From Hypericibacter sp050729195 (lineage in GTDB: Bacteria; Pseudomonadota; Alphaproteobacteria; Dongiales; Dongiaceae): DNA of 6,452 nt. Made by a program: the position numbers and the translations under genes. The notes below the pieces were generated by a model. It worked only from the letters and a program-made list of their open reading frames with translations. It was not told the origin of the DNA and ran no database searches. Shown here one piece after another: positions 1 to 5,765 of this stretch (its first letter is position 1; each line of letters starts with the position of its first letter). Location: positions 1-6,452 of the forward strand of contig NZ_JBOHKS010000184.1 in assembly GCF_050729195.1 (NCBI RefSeq). The letters run 5' to 3'.

Positions 1-1407
1 GGCCTCGATCTGGTCGAACACGCGCTTGGTCAAGGCGGGGTCGAGCCCTTCGGCGGCGACGGCGGTCTCGACCCTGGTCTTGGCTTCCGCATGGGCGAGG
101 TCGAGGGCGCCGGCGCGCAAGGCGCGCTCGGTGGCGCCGAGCTTGTCGAGCCCCAGCAATCGCAGCAGGGGCCGCAAGGTCGGCGCATTGACGAAGAGCG
201 TGAAGAGGACGAAGCCGGTCGTCAGCACACCCACCAGATGGCGGGTCTCTGCGGGCAGTTGCGGATCGGCCGCGACGCCCAGCGCCAGCGCCAGCGACAC
301 GGCCCCGCGCAGACCGCCCCAGACGATCACGGCGCGATAGGCGGCGCTGACTTTGCCGGTCAGGCCCATCGCGGCCAAGGGCGGCAGCAGGCCATAGACC
401 ACGACGGCGCGCGCGATGAGCGCCGCCGCGATCAGCACAGCCAGCCGCAGGAGATCGATCGGCGCCAGGCCGGCCAGCAACTGCGGCACCAGCATCGCGG
501 CCAGCACGAAAATGAGCGAGTTCGACCAGAAGCCCAGCTGCTCCCAGGTTTCGACCAGGCTTTCCCAGGAGGTCGGGGTGACCCGGGTGCGGCCGTTGCT
601 GCCGAGCGTCAGCCCGGCGACGACGCAGGCGACCACGCCCGACACATGCAGATATTGGGTGCCGACGATGAAGCTGAGATAGGCCAGCGCCACCGTGAAG
701 GTCATCTCGGCATATTTGAAGCCGCGCAGGGCCGGCAGCATCAGCGCGGCGCCCCGCGAGACCAGATAACCGAAGAGGGCGCCGCCCAGGAACTCCAGCA
801 GGAAGTCCACGACGGTGTGGACCATGCTGCCTTCGCCATTGCCGGTGATGAGCCCGGCGATGAGGCTGGCGAGCGCGATGGCGGCCGCGTCGTTGAAGAG
901 GCTTTCGCCCTGCACCAGCAGCGTGAGCCGCCGCGGTGCGCCGATGTCGCGGAAGATGCCGACGACGGCGGCGGGGTCGGTGGTGGCGATCACGGCGCCC
1001 AGCAAGAGGGCCGCCAGCAGGCCGGCGCCGGTGAATTCCCACAAGGCCGCGCCCACGACCAGCGCCGTCACGATCACGGCCACGATCGCCATCAGCAGGA
1101 TCGGGACGATCTCGTCCATGAGCCGGCGCACATCGAGCTTGAGCGCCATCTCGAACAGCAGCGGCGGCAGGAAGATGTAAAGGAAGGCGTCGCCCGGGAT
1201 CTCGAGATTGCTGAGCGCGGTGAGGAAGTCGTTCGCCAGGTCGCCCTGGTTGGCCTGGCCGACCTCGATCACCACGCCGAGCCCGACGCCCAGCATGGCG
1301 AGCAGCACCGTTTCGGGCAGCAGCAGGCGGCGGGCGAGCGATGGCAAGAGGCTCACCAGCACGAACAGCCCGGCCAATCCGAAGACGGTGGAGACAACTC
1401 CCTGCAT
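1..1407 (-). CDS. CPA1-family Na+(K+)/H+ antiporter (NhaP-like), C-terminus cut by window edge
   Basis: Inner-membrane monovalent cation/proton exchanger for pH and Na+ homeostasis. The minus strand is open for 469 codons from ATG 1407 to the window edge without a stop, so the 3' end is missing. About 12 hydrophobic segments lie between residues 4 and 415. CPA1 hallmarks are all visible: ATTDPAAVVG (residues 141-150, Asp144 of the TM5 TDP motif), GESLFNDAAAIAL (167-179, Glu168 and the Asn172-Asp173 pair of TM6) and WGGLRGAVSLALA (363-375, Arg367). In known CPA1 structures these form the ion site and the helix-crossing region. From about residue 420 a charged cytoplasmic tail begins and leaves the window. 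The ATG at 1407 is chosen because it immediately precedes TM1 and the next Met is residue 38; no clear Shine-Dalgarno is seen. It lies 150 nt downstream of, and in the same direction as, the cyclase gene. Family assignment is secure; ion preference (Na+ or K+) and tail domains cannot be read here. Confidence 0.95.
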   Translation of the reverse strand, partial: MQGVVSTVFGLAGLFVLVSLLPSLARRLLLPETVLLAMLGVGLGVVIEVGQANQGDLANDFLTALSNLEIPGDAFLYIFLPPLLFEMALKLDVRRLMDEIVPILLMAIVAVIVTALVVGAALWEFTGAGLLAALLLGAVIATTDPAAVVGIFRDIGAPRRLTLLVQGESLFNDAAAIALASLIAGLITGNGEGSMVHTVVDFLLEFLGGALFGYLVSRGAALMLPALRGFKYAEMTFTVALAYLSFIVGTQYLHVSGVVACVVAGLTLGSNGRTRVTPTSWESLVETWEQLGFWSNSLIFVLAAMLVPQLLAGLAPIDLLRLAVLIAAALIARAVVVYGLLPPLAAMGLTGKVSAAYRAVIVWGGLRGAVSLALALGVAADPQLPAETRHLVGVLTTGFVLFTLFVNAPTLRPLLRLLGLDKLGATERALRAGALDLAHAEAKTRVETAVAAEGLDPALTKRVFDQIEA

Positions 1408-1557
1408 GGCGTCAGCTATGTCGGCGTTTTGGCGGGTTTTCGGGAATAGAACACACCTGGTCCAAGGGCGGAAACCCCGGGACTTGGCCTTGGGCGGCCA
1501 CCCTAGCCCGGAAAACTCGGCAAGGTCACGTGAGGAGAGGGGTGAAAACCTGTCAAA
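1408..1557 (-). promoter_or_regulatory. Cyclase-antiporter intergenic gap with an isolated -35-like hexamer
   Basis: This 150-nt gap separates the cyclase stop codon from the antiporter start. Read leftward, a perfect -35 consensus TTGACA (plus-strand TGTCAA, 1551-1556) lies one base beyond the cyclase stop codon, but no TATAAT-like hexamer sits at 16-18 nt spacing, so a sigma-70 promoter is not established. An 8-bp perfect palindrome TCACGTGA occupies 1526-1533, where a -10 element would be expected. A short 5-bp stem (1485-1489 with 1496-1500) has no U-run, so no intrinsic terminator is supported. The gap is long enough for the antiporter to have its own promoter, but readthrough from the cyclase is equally compatible. 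Confidence 0.25.
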
Positions 1558-3828
1558 TCAGCCGGTTTTGCCCAGGGCGTCATAGACCCCATCCCAGGGT
1601 TGCGCCGGCGGGGCGAGGCGGTAGCCGGCAACCCGGCGGTCATAGAGGGCGTAAAGCGGCATCAGCCGGGGAAAGTGACGCTCGGTCTCGTGATGCAGCT
1701 GGGCGAGGGCGGCCGCGGCCCCGTCCCAGTTCTGGGCCCGGTAGGCCTGGATCATCGTCCTGTGCAGCGCCGCCAAGGTCTGGAAGAGCCCACTGGCGGC
1801 CTGGCTCCCGTCGCCGATCAGGGCGTGAACCGGCTCCGGCCGCTGCTTGCCCTTGACCCGGACCAGATCGACCTCGAGCAGCGCGAAGGCGGGGACGGCG
1901 CCAGCCGCCGGCTGGACCGCCTGGGCGGTGCTGTCGCCCAGCACGCAATCGACGCCGTAGAGCCGGGTCAGGCCTTCGAGGCGCGAGGCCAGGTTCACCG
2001 CATCGCCGATCGTGGTGTAGGCCTTGCGCTGTTCGGAGCCCATATAACCGACGCTGCAGGGGCCGGTATTGATGCCGATGCCGAAGGCGAGGCCCATCGG
2101 GCCCTCGCCCTTCTCGGCCGCCTCGCGCGCCAGCTCGGCATTGATCGCGAGCAGGGCCTCGCGCATGCCCAGCGCCGCCTCGACCGCGCGGCGCGGATGG
2201 TCCGGCACGTCGAGCGGGGCGTTCCAGAAGGCCATGATCGCGTCGCCCATGAACTTGTCGATGGTGCCGGCATGATCGTCCTGGATCACGCGCGCCATCG
2301 GCGTCATGAAGCGGTTGATGAGGCGGGTGAGGTCCTGCGGCGCCAGCCCTTCGGCGATGCTGGTGAAGCCCTGCAGGTCGGAGAACATGACGGTGAGATC
2401 GCGCAGCTCGCCGCCCAGCTTGGGCGGCTCCGGCTGGCTCGCCAGTTTCTCGACCAGGATCGGCGACATCATCTGGCTGAACACGTCGCGGATGAAGCGC
2501 TTCTCGCCCTCGGTTTTGAGATATCCCAGGAAGGTCGTCGTCATATAGAGCACGGTGGCGACGGCCACGGGGAAGATCGGATCGACCAGCCAGCCATAGC
2601 GGGTGAAGGCGAACCAGGAGGCGCCGATGGCGGCCGCACTGCCGAGGAAGCCGACGACCGCACCGCCGATCGCGGTGAAGCGCCGCGCGATGATGATGAG
2701 CGCACTGCCGAAGAGGAGGAGAAATACGATCTCGACCTCGGATGCCCAGAAGGGGCGTTTCAGATAGGTGCCGGTGAGCAGCTGTTCCAGAATCTGGGCA
2801 TTGACCTCGACGCCCGACATGGTCGAGCTCAACGGCGAGGACCGGAGGTCCTTCAAGCCTTCGGTGGTCGAGCCAACGAGAATGATATGGCCGGCAATGC
2901 GGCTCGTGTCAGCGCTGCCGTCGAACACCCGCCAGGCGGGAACGAAGCGATTCGGTTGCGTACCGGTGTCGTAGAGAAGAATCGAACCGTTCTCCTCGGT
3001 CGGCACGATGACTTTGCCGTTCTTACCGGCGATCCGTATCAGGGAGACCCCGTTTTGGGTGAACTCGAAGACATTGTTGGCGTGGGAGGCCTTGGCCTGA
3101 TAGGTCGTGGAATCCAGGAATACGCGGAGGGTCTCCGCCGTGAAGCCGGGAACGATATTGTCGCCGTAAGCGAACAGCAGCGGCAGCCGTCGAATCGTTC
3201 CGTCCGAATCGGGCACTGTATTGACGGCGCCGTAGCCGTGCGCGGCCTCCTCGAAGATCGGCAGGGCGCGGACCGCCTCGGAGAAACGCGGCACGAACCG
3301 GATCGCATCGTCGCCGGCTCTCGTGACGCCAGGCATGTGCGGCATGGGCAGCAGGCCGCTTGACGGCACCGGCTCGTTCACGAGCGCGAAAGCGACAACG
3401 GTGGGCCCGGCGGCGAGCGCCTCTGCCAGGGCCTGATCGGGATCGGGCAGGTTCAGCATCATGCCTCGGAGGGCGGCGAGGTCGGGACTGTCGGACCAGA
3501 GCCGGATCAAGTTCTGCGGCCCGGTGCGGTCCGGTTCGGCGAGGATGATGTCGAGGGCTACCGCGTTGGCCCCCTGCTGGCCCAATTTCGTCACCAGCTC
3601 CGCCAGTTTCGAGCGCGGCCAGGGCCATTGCCCGATCTGGGCGAGGCTCTCCTCGTCGATATCGACGATGGTCACCCCGGCGTCCGCATAGGGCCGGGGA
3701 TGAAAGCGCTGATAGCTGTCGAAGACGAGGTTGCGGAGCCGTTCGATACCCGGTCCCTCTTCCACCCGCAGAACCAGGGCGGCCAGCAGAAGCGCGAAGG
3801 GGATGAGGAGATCGAGCCAGCGCTTCAT
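1558..3828 (-). CDS. CHASE2-domain class III adenylate/guanylate cyclase, membrane-bound
   Basis: Makes cyclic nucleotide, most likely cAMP, from NTP in the cytoplasm in response to a signal sensed outside the membrane. Protein of 756 aa: N-terminal membrane segment (about 5-21), CHASE2 sensor (about 25-355, with the typical VTIVDIDEESLAQIG stretch at 52-66 and WPWPR at 68-72), three membrane helices (about 363-381, 387-408, 413-436), a short linker, then the catalytic domain (about 475-660). The catalytic residues are present: metal-binding Asp484 (MFSDLQGF) and Asp529 (KFMGDAIMAF), purine-specifying Lys525 and Thr605, transition-state Asn612 and Arg616 (VNLASR). The Lys/Thr pair is the class IIIb pattern, also found in soluble adenylyl cyclase, and argues for ATP as substrate. 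The helical C-terminal tail (about 680-756) ends with a WDGVYDA stretch. The ATG at 3828 is the first Met after an in-frame upstream stop, but it is preceded by a pyrimidine-rich run with no Shine-Dalgarno. The frame looks intact. The sensed signal is unknown. Confidence 0.96.
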   Translation of the reverse strand: MKRWLDLLIPFALLLAALVLRVEEGPGIERLRNLVFDSYQRFHPRPYADAGVTIVDIDEESLAQIGQWPWPRSKLAELVTKLGQQGANAVALDIILAEPDRTGPQNLIRLWSDSPDLAALRGMMLNLPDPDQALAEALAAGPTVVAFALVNEPVPSSGLLPMPHMPGVTRAGDDAIRFVPRFSEAVRALPIFEEAAHGYGAVNTVPDSDGTIRRLPLLFAYGDNIVPGFTAETLRVFLDSTTYQAKASHANNVFEFTQNGVSLIRIAGKNGKVIVPTEENGSILLYDTGTQPNRFVPAWRVFDGSADTSRIAGHIILVGSTTEGLKDLRSSPLSSTMSGVEVNAQILEQLLTGTYLKRPFWASEVEIVFLLLFGSALIIIARRFTAIGGAVVGFLGSAAAIGASWFAFTRYGWLVDPIFPVAVATVLYMTTTFLGYLKTEGEKRFIRDVFSQMMSPILVEKLASQPEPPKLGGELRDLTVMFSDLQGFTSIAEGLAPQDLTRLINRFMTPMARVIQDDHAGTIDKFMGDAIMAFWNAPLDVPDHPRRAVEAALGMREALLAINAELAREAAEKGEGPMGLAFGIGINTGPCSVGYMGSEQRKAYTTIGDAVNLASRLEGLTRLYGVDCVLGDSTAQAVQPAAGAVPAFALLEVDLVRVKGKQRPEPVHALIGDGSQAASGLFQTLAALHRTMIQAYRAQNWDGAAAALAQLHHETERHFPRLMPLYALYDRRVAGYRLAPPAQPWDGVYDALGKTG

Positions 3829-3911
3829 GAAGGGGAAGGGGCCGTGGGTCGGTGATGGTGGTCCTGAGTCTAACCTTTACTTTCGGAGTCGGTCACCTGT
3901 AGGCGGCTGGC

Positions 3912-3962
3912 TTTCGGCCTCCGAGGCGCTAACCTGTCGCCCGCCATTCCCATTTCGGCCTC
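3912..3962 (+). repeat. 10-bp direct repeat TTTCGGCCTC, two copies
   Basis: TTTCGGCCTC occurs at 3912-3921 and again at 3953-3962, with starts 41 bp apart (close to four turns of B-DNA). The bases on both sides differ. A shorter relative (TTTCGG) lies at 3881-3886. The second copy sits just upstream of the GGT-like gene's ribosome binding site. Same-face spacing in a divergent promoter is what a cooperative DNA-binding regulator would use, but a GC-rich region can produce a 10-mer repeat by chance. No regulator is encoded in this window. Confidence 0.35.
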
Positions 3963-3973
3963 GTGCCCGGCTC

Positions 3974-3980
3974 AAAGGAA
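3974..3980 (+). promoter_or_regulatory. Ribosome binding site fixing the GGT-like start
   Basis: AAAGGAA ends five bases before the ATG at 3986, a normal Shine-Dalgarno spacing. It decides the start: the same reading frame stays open upstream into the opposite-strand cyclase gene as far as 3731, but Met starts there have no such site and would add a non-homologous leader. Confidence 0.75.
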
Positions 3981-3985
3981 ATTCC

Positions 3986-5578
3986 ATGCTCGATCCCTAT
4001 CGCCCCGAAGGCAGTTTCGTGAAGAAGGCGGTGGCCTCCGAGGGCGGCATCGTCACCTCGCAGAGCCTGGCGGCGGCGCGGATCGGCGCCACCGTGCTGG
4101 CCGAAGGCGGCAATGCGGTCGATGCGGCGATCGCGACCGGCTTCGCGGTCGGCGTGCTCGAGCCCTGGATGAGCGGGATCGGCGGCGGCGGCTATATGCT
4201 GGTGGCGATGGCCGGCGCCCCGGAAGTGCAGTGCGTCGAGTTCGGCATGATCGCGCCCAAGACGCTCGACCCCGCCGACTATCCGCTGACCGGCGGCACC
4301 ACGCAGGCGCTGTTCGAATGGCCCTCGGTCAAGGGCGACCGCAACATCAAGGGTCCGCTCTCGGTCGGCGTGCCGGGCACGGTCGACGGCATGCGCGTGG
4401 CCCACGAAACCTTTGCCACGCTGCCCTGGGCCCGCCTGGTGGAGCCGGCGGCCGGCCTCGCCCAGGCCGGCCTGCCGGTCGACTGGTACGCCATGCTCTC
4501 GATCGCGGTCGCCGCGCGCGAGCTCTCGGAGAATGCCGGCGCGCGCAAAGTTTACCTGCCGGGCGGGCTGCCGCCGGCCCCGGCGGCAGCCGAGGGTCCG
4601 CCGCCGCGCTTGGGGCTCGGCAAGCTCGACATCACGCTGCGGCGCCTCGCCAAGGCGGGCCCGCGCGAGTTCTATGAGGGCGAGACCGCGCGCGCCATCG
4701 CAGCCGAGATACAGCGCCTCGGCGGCAAACTCTCGACGGCCGACCTCGCCGAGTATCGCGCGAGGCTGGTGCCGGCCTCGGCGTCTTCCTATCGCGATGT
4801 CGAGGTCTTCGCGCCCGGAGGCCTGACGGCGGGCCCGACGCTTGCCCGCACCCTCGAGTTCCTGACCGCCGACATGGAAGAGCGGACCGGCCGCGGCCCC
4901 GGTCCCGACGCCTATCGCGCCTATGCCTCAGCCCTCGACCGCGCCTATCGCGAGCGGTTCCAGACCATGGGCGATGCGGGCGATGGCGCCGCGCGCAACA
5001 ACCCCGCGAGCGCCTCCTGCACCACCCATCTCTCCGTGGTGGACCGGCAGGGCAATATGGTCGCCCTGACCCAGACGCTGTTGTCGCGCTTCGGCTCCAA
5101 GGTGCTGCTCGAAGACACCGGCGTGATGCTCAATAACGGCATCATGTGGTTCGATCCGACCCCAGGCCGGCCCAACTCGATGGCGCCGGGCAAACGCCCG
5201 CTCTCCAACATGGTGCCGACGCTCCTGCGCAAATCGGGGCAGCCCTGGGCGGCTTTGGGCGCTTCCGGCGGCCGGCGCATCCTGCCCGCCGTGGCACAGG
5301 TGCTGTCCTTCCTGGTCGATTTCGGCATGGATCTGGAGGCGGCCCTCCATTGTCCGCGCCTCGATGCCAGCGGCTCGGGCGTCACGCTCGATAACCGCCT
5401 GTCGCCCGAGGTCAAGGCCGCGATCGATCCGGCGCTGGCCGTGCGGCGCGGCACGCTCGATGTCCATCCGGTGCTGTTTGCCTCGCCCAACGTCGTCATG
5501 CGCGAGCCCGGCGGCGGCCTCAATCATGGCATGACCGACATCGCCTCGCCCTGGTCGGGCGCCGCGGCCGAGCCCTGA
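3986..5578 (+). CDS. Gamma-glutamyltransferase-family Ntn-hydrolase with altered substrate pocket
   Basis: Self-cleaving N-terminal-nucleophile hydrolase of the GGT family, 530 aa, close to the usual 530-580. Family signatures run in order: GGNAVDAAIATG (41-52), SGIGGGGYML (63-72), VGVPGTVDGM (127-136), then the processing site SCTTHLSVVD with nucleophile Thr346, which would split the precursor into a large (1-345) and a small (346-530) subunit. GKRPLSNMVPT (402-412) and GASGGRRI (425-432, Gly-Gly oxyanion loop) follow. No signal peptide is visible: the first 20 residues are polar, so it is probably cytoplasmic, unlike periplasmic E. coli Ggt. By eye-alignment to E. coli, the gamma-glutamyl contacts Arg114, Asn411, Gln430, Asp433 and Ser463 become Gly87, Leu365, Gly385, Trp388 and Asn408, so classical glutathione hydrolysis is doubtful. 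A Pro/Ala-rich loop lies at 192-208. Family is secure; substrate is unknown. It is followed co-directionally by a polyamine-type binding protein, which suggests that it acts on an imported compound. Confidence 0.93.
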   Translation: MLDPYRPEGSFVKKAVASEGGIVTSQSLAAARIGATVLAEGGNAVDAAIATGFAVGVLEPWMSGIGGGGYMLVAMAGAPEVQCVEFGMIAPKTLDPADYPLTGGTTQALFEWPSVKGDRNIKGPLSVGVPGTVDGMRVAHETFATLPWARLVEPAAGLAQAGLPVDWYAMLSIAVAARELSENAGARKVYLPGGLPPAPAAAEGPPPRLGLGKLDITLRRLAKAGPREFYEGETARAIAAEIQRLGGKLSTADLAEYRARLVPASASSYRDVEVFAPGGLTAGPTLARTLEFLTADMEERTGRGPGPDAYRAYASALDRAYRERFQTMGDAGDGAARNNPASASCTTHLSVVDRQGNMVALTQTLLSRFGSKVLLEDTGVMLNNGIMWFDPTPGRPNSMAPGKRPLSNMVPTLLRKSGQPWAALGASGGRRILPAVAQVLSFLVDFGMDLEAALHCPRLDASGSGVTLDNRLSPEVKAAIDPALAVRRGTLDVHPVLFASPNVVMREPGGGLNHGMTDIASPWSGAAAEP

Positions 5579-5647
5579 AGGGCAGGCTTCAGGACCTGAC
5601 TTTCCGGCCGTGACCGGCGCGGCTCGGCACCCCGATCCCAAGGTGGG

Positions 5648-5677
5648 TTGACCCCGGGGCGATCCGCCCCCGATGAT
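5648..5677 (+). promoter_or_regulatory. Weak sigma-70-like promoter candidate upstream of the binding-protein gene
   Basis: TTGACC (5648-5653, 5 of 6 to the -35 consensus) and GATGAT (5672-5677, 4 of 6 to the -10 consensus) are separated by 18 nt. This would start transcription roughly 80 nt before the ATG at 5766. The spacer overlaps the hairpin at 5656-5683, so the two interpretations compete for the same bases. Reported as a candidate only. Confidence 0.2.
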
Positions 5678-5683
5678 CGCTCC
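5656..5683 (+). other. Intergenic hairpin with two mutually exclusive folds
   Basis: Fold A pairs GGGGCG (5656-5661) with CGCCCC (5665-5670) across a 3-nt loop. Fold B pairs GGGGCGATC (5656-5664) with GATCGCTCC (5675-5683), nine pairs including one G-U, across a 10-nt loop. Both use the same 5' arm, so only one can form at a time. No U-run follows, so it is not a standard intrinsic terminator. It lies in the 187-nt gap (5579-5765) after the GGT-like gene. A role as an mRNA stability or processing element between the two genes, or no role at all, is possible. An 11-bp pseudo-palindrome TCAGGACCTGA also sits in the gap at 5589-5599. I see no gene in this gap. Confidence 0.35.
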
Positions 5684-5753
5684 CGCAAGGACTACCAATC
5701 CACGAGGGCTCAGGACCGGTTCGTCCGCAACCTGGCCGATTCGGATGCATAAC

Positions 5754-5759
5754 GGGGAG
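5754..5759 (+). promoter_or_regulatory. Ribosome binding site fixing the binding-protein start
   Basis: GGGGAG lies six bases before the ATG at 5766. Two in-frame upstream ATGs (5673 and 5745) would add 31 or 7 residues; they lack a comparable purine-rich site and would put a polar leader ahead of the signal peptide. The ATG at 5766 is therefore preferred. Confidence 0.7.
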
Positions 5760-5765
5760 CGTTTC

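Larger units (their letters stand above)
3829..3985. promoter_or_regulatory. Divergent promoter region between cyclase and GGT-like genes
   Basis: The 157 nt between the two divergent start codons must hold the promoters of both units unless transcription is more complex. For the leftward gene, the best match I can find is GTGACC (minus strand, plus coordinates 3891-3896) and TAGACT (3867-3872), 18 nt apart, each matching 4 of 6 consensus bases; this is weak. I find no convincing sigma-70 pair for the rightward gene. The hexamer TTTCGG occurs three times (3881-3886, 3912-3917, 3953-3958) and CTAACCT twice (3870-3876, 3929-3935), which could be regulator contacts or chance. The role as a regulatory region follows from gene layout; the specific boxes are inference. 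Confidence 0.4.

Noticed and set aside
91..1449. 452-codon plus-strand open frame opposite the antiporter
   Set aside because: The product is a low-complexity string rich in Gln, His, Arg, Gly and Asp with no recognisable domain. It mirrors a strongly conserved minus-strand gene; long antisense frames are expected in GC-rich coding DNA.
1485..1500. Possible terminator after the cyclase (TGGCC/GGCCA stem)
   Set aside because: The stem is only 5 bp and no U-run follows on either strand.
1541..1557. CRP-like inverted half-sites TGA...TCA near the cyclase stop, suggesting cAMP-CRP feedback
   Set aside because: The half-sites are 7 nt apart rather than 6 within TGTGA-N6-TCACA, and the outer bases do not match.
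1600..3363. 587-codon plus-strand open frame opposite the cyclase
   Set aside because: It has the same antisense composition and no domain, while the opposite strand carries a complete cyclase with all catalytic residues.
3731..3985. Upstream extension of the GGT-like frame by 85 codons
   Set aside because: The extension overlaps the cyclase 5' end, is Arg/Ser/Pro-rich with no GGT homology, and the ATG at 3986 has a good ribosome binding site and matches the family N-terminus.
5673..5765. Earlier in-frame ATGs (5673, 5745) for the binding protein
   Set aside because: Neither has a ribosome binding site, and both would place a polar leader ahead of a normal signal peptide.
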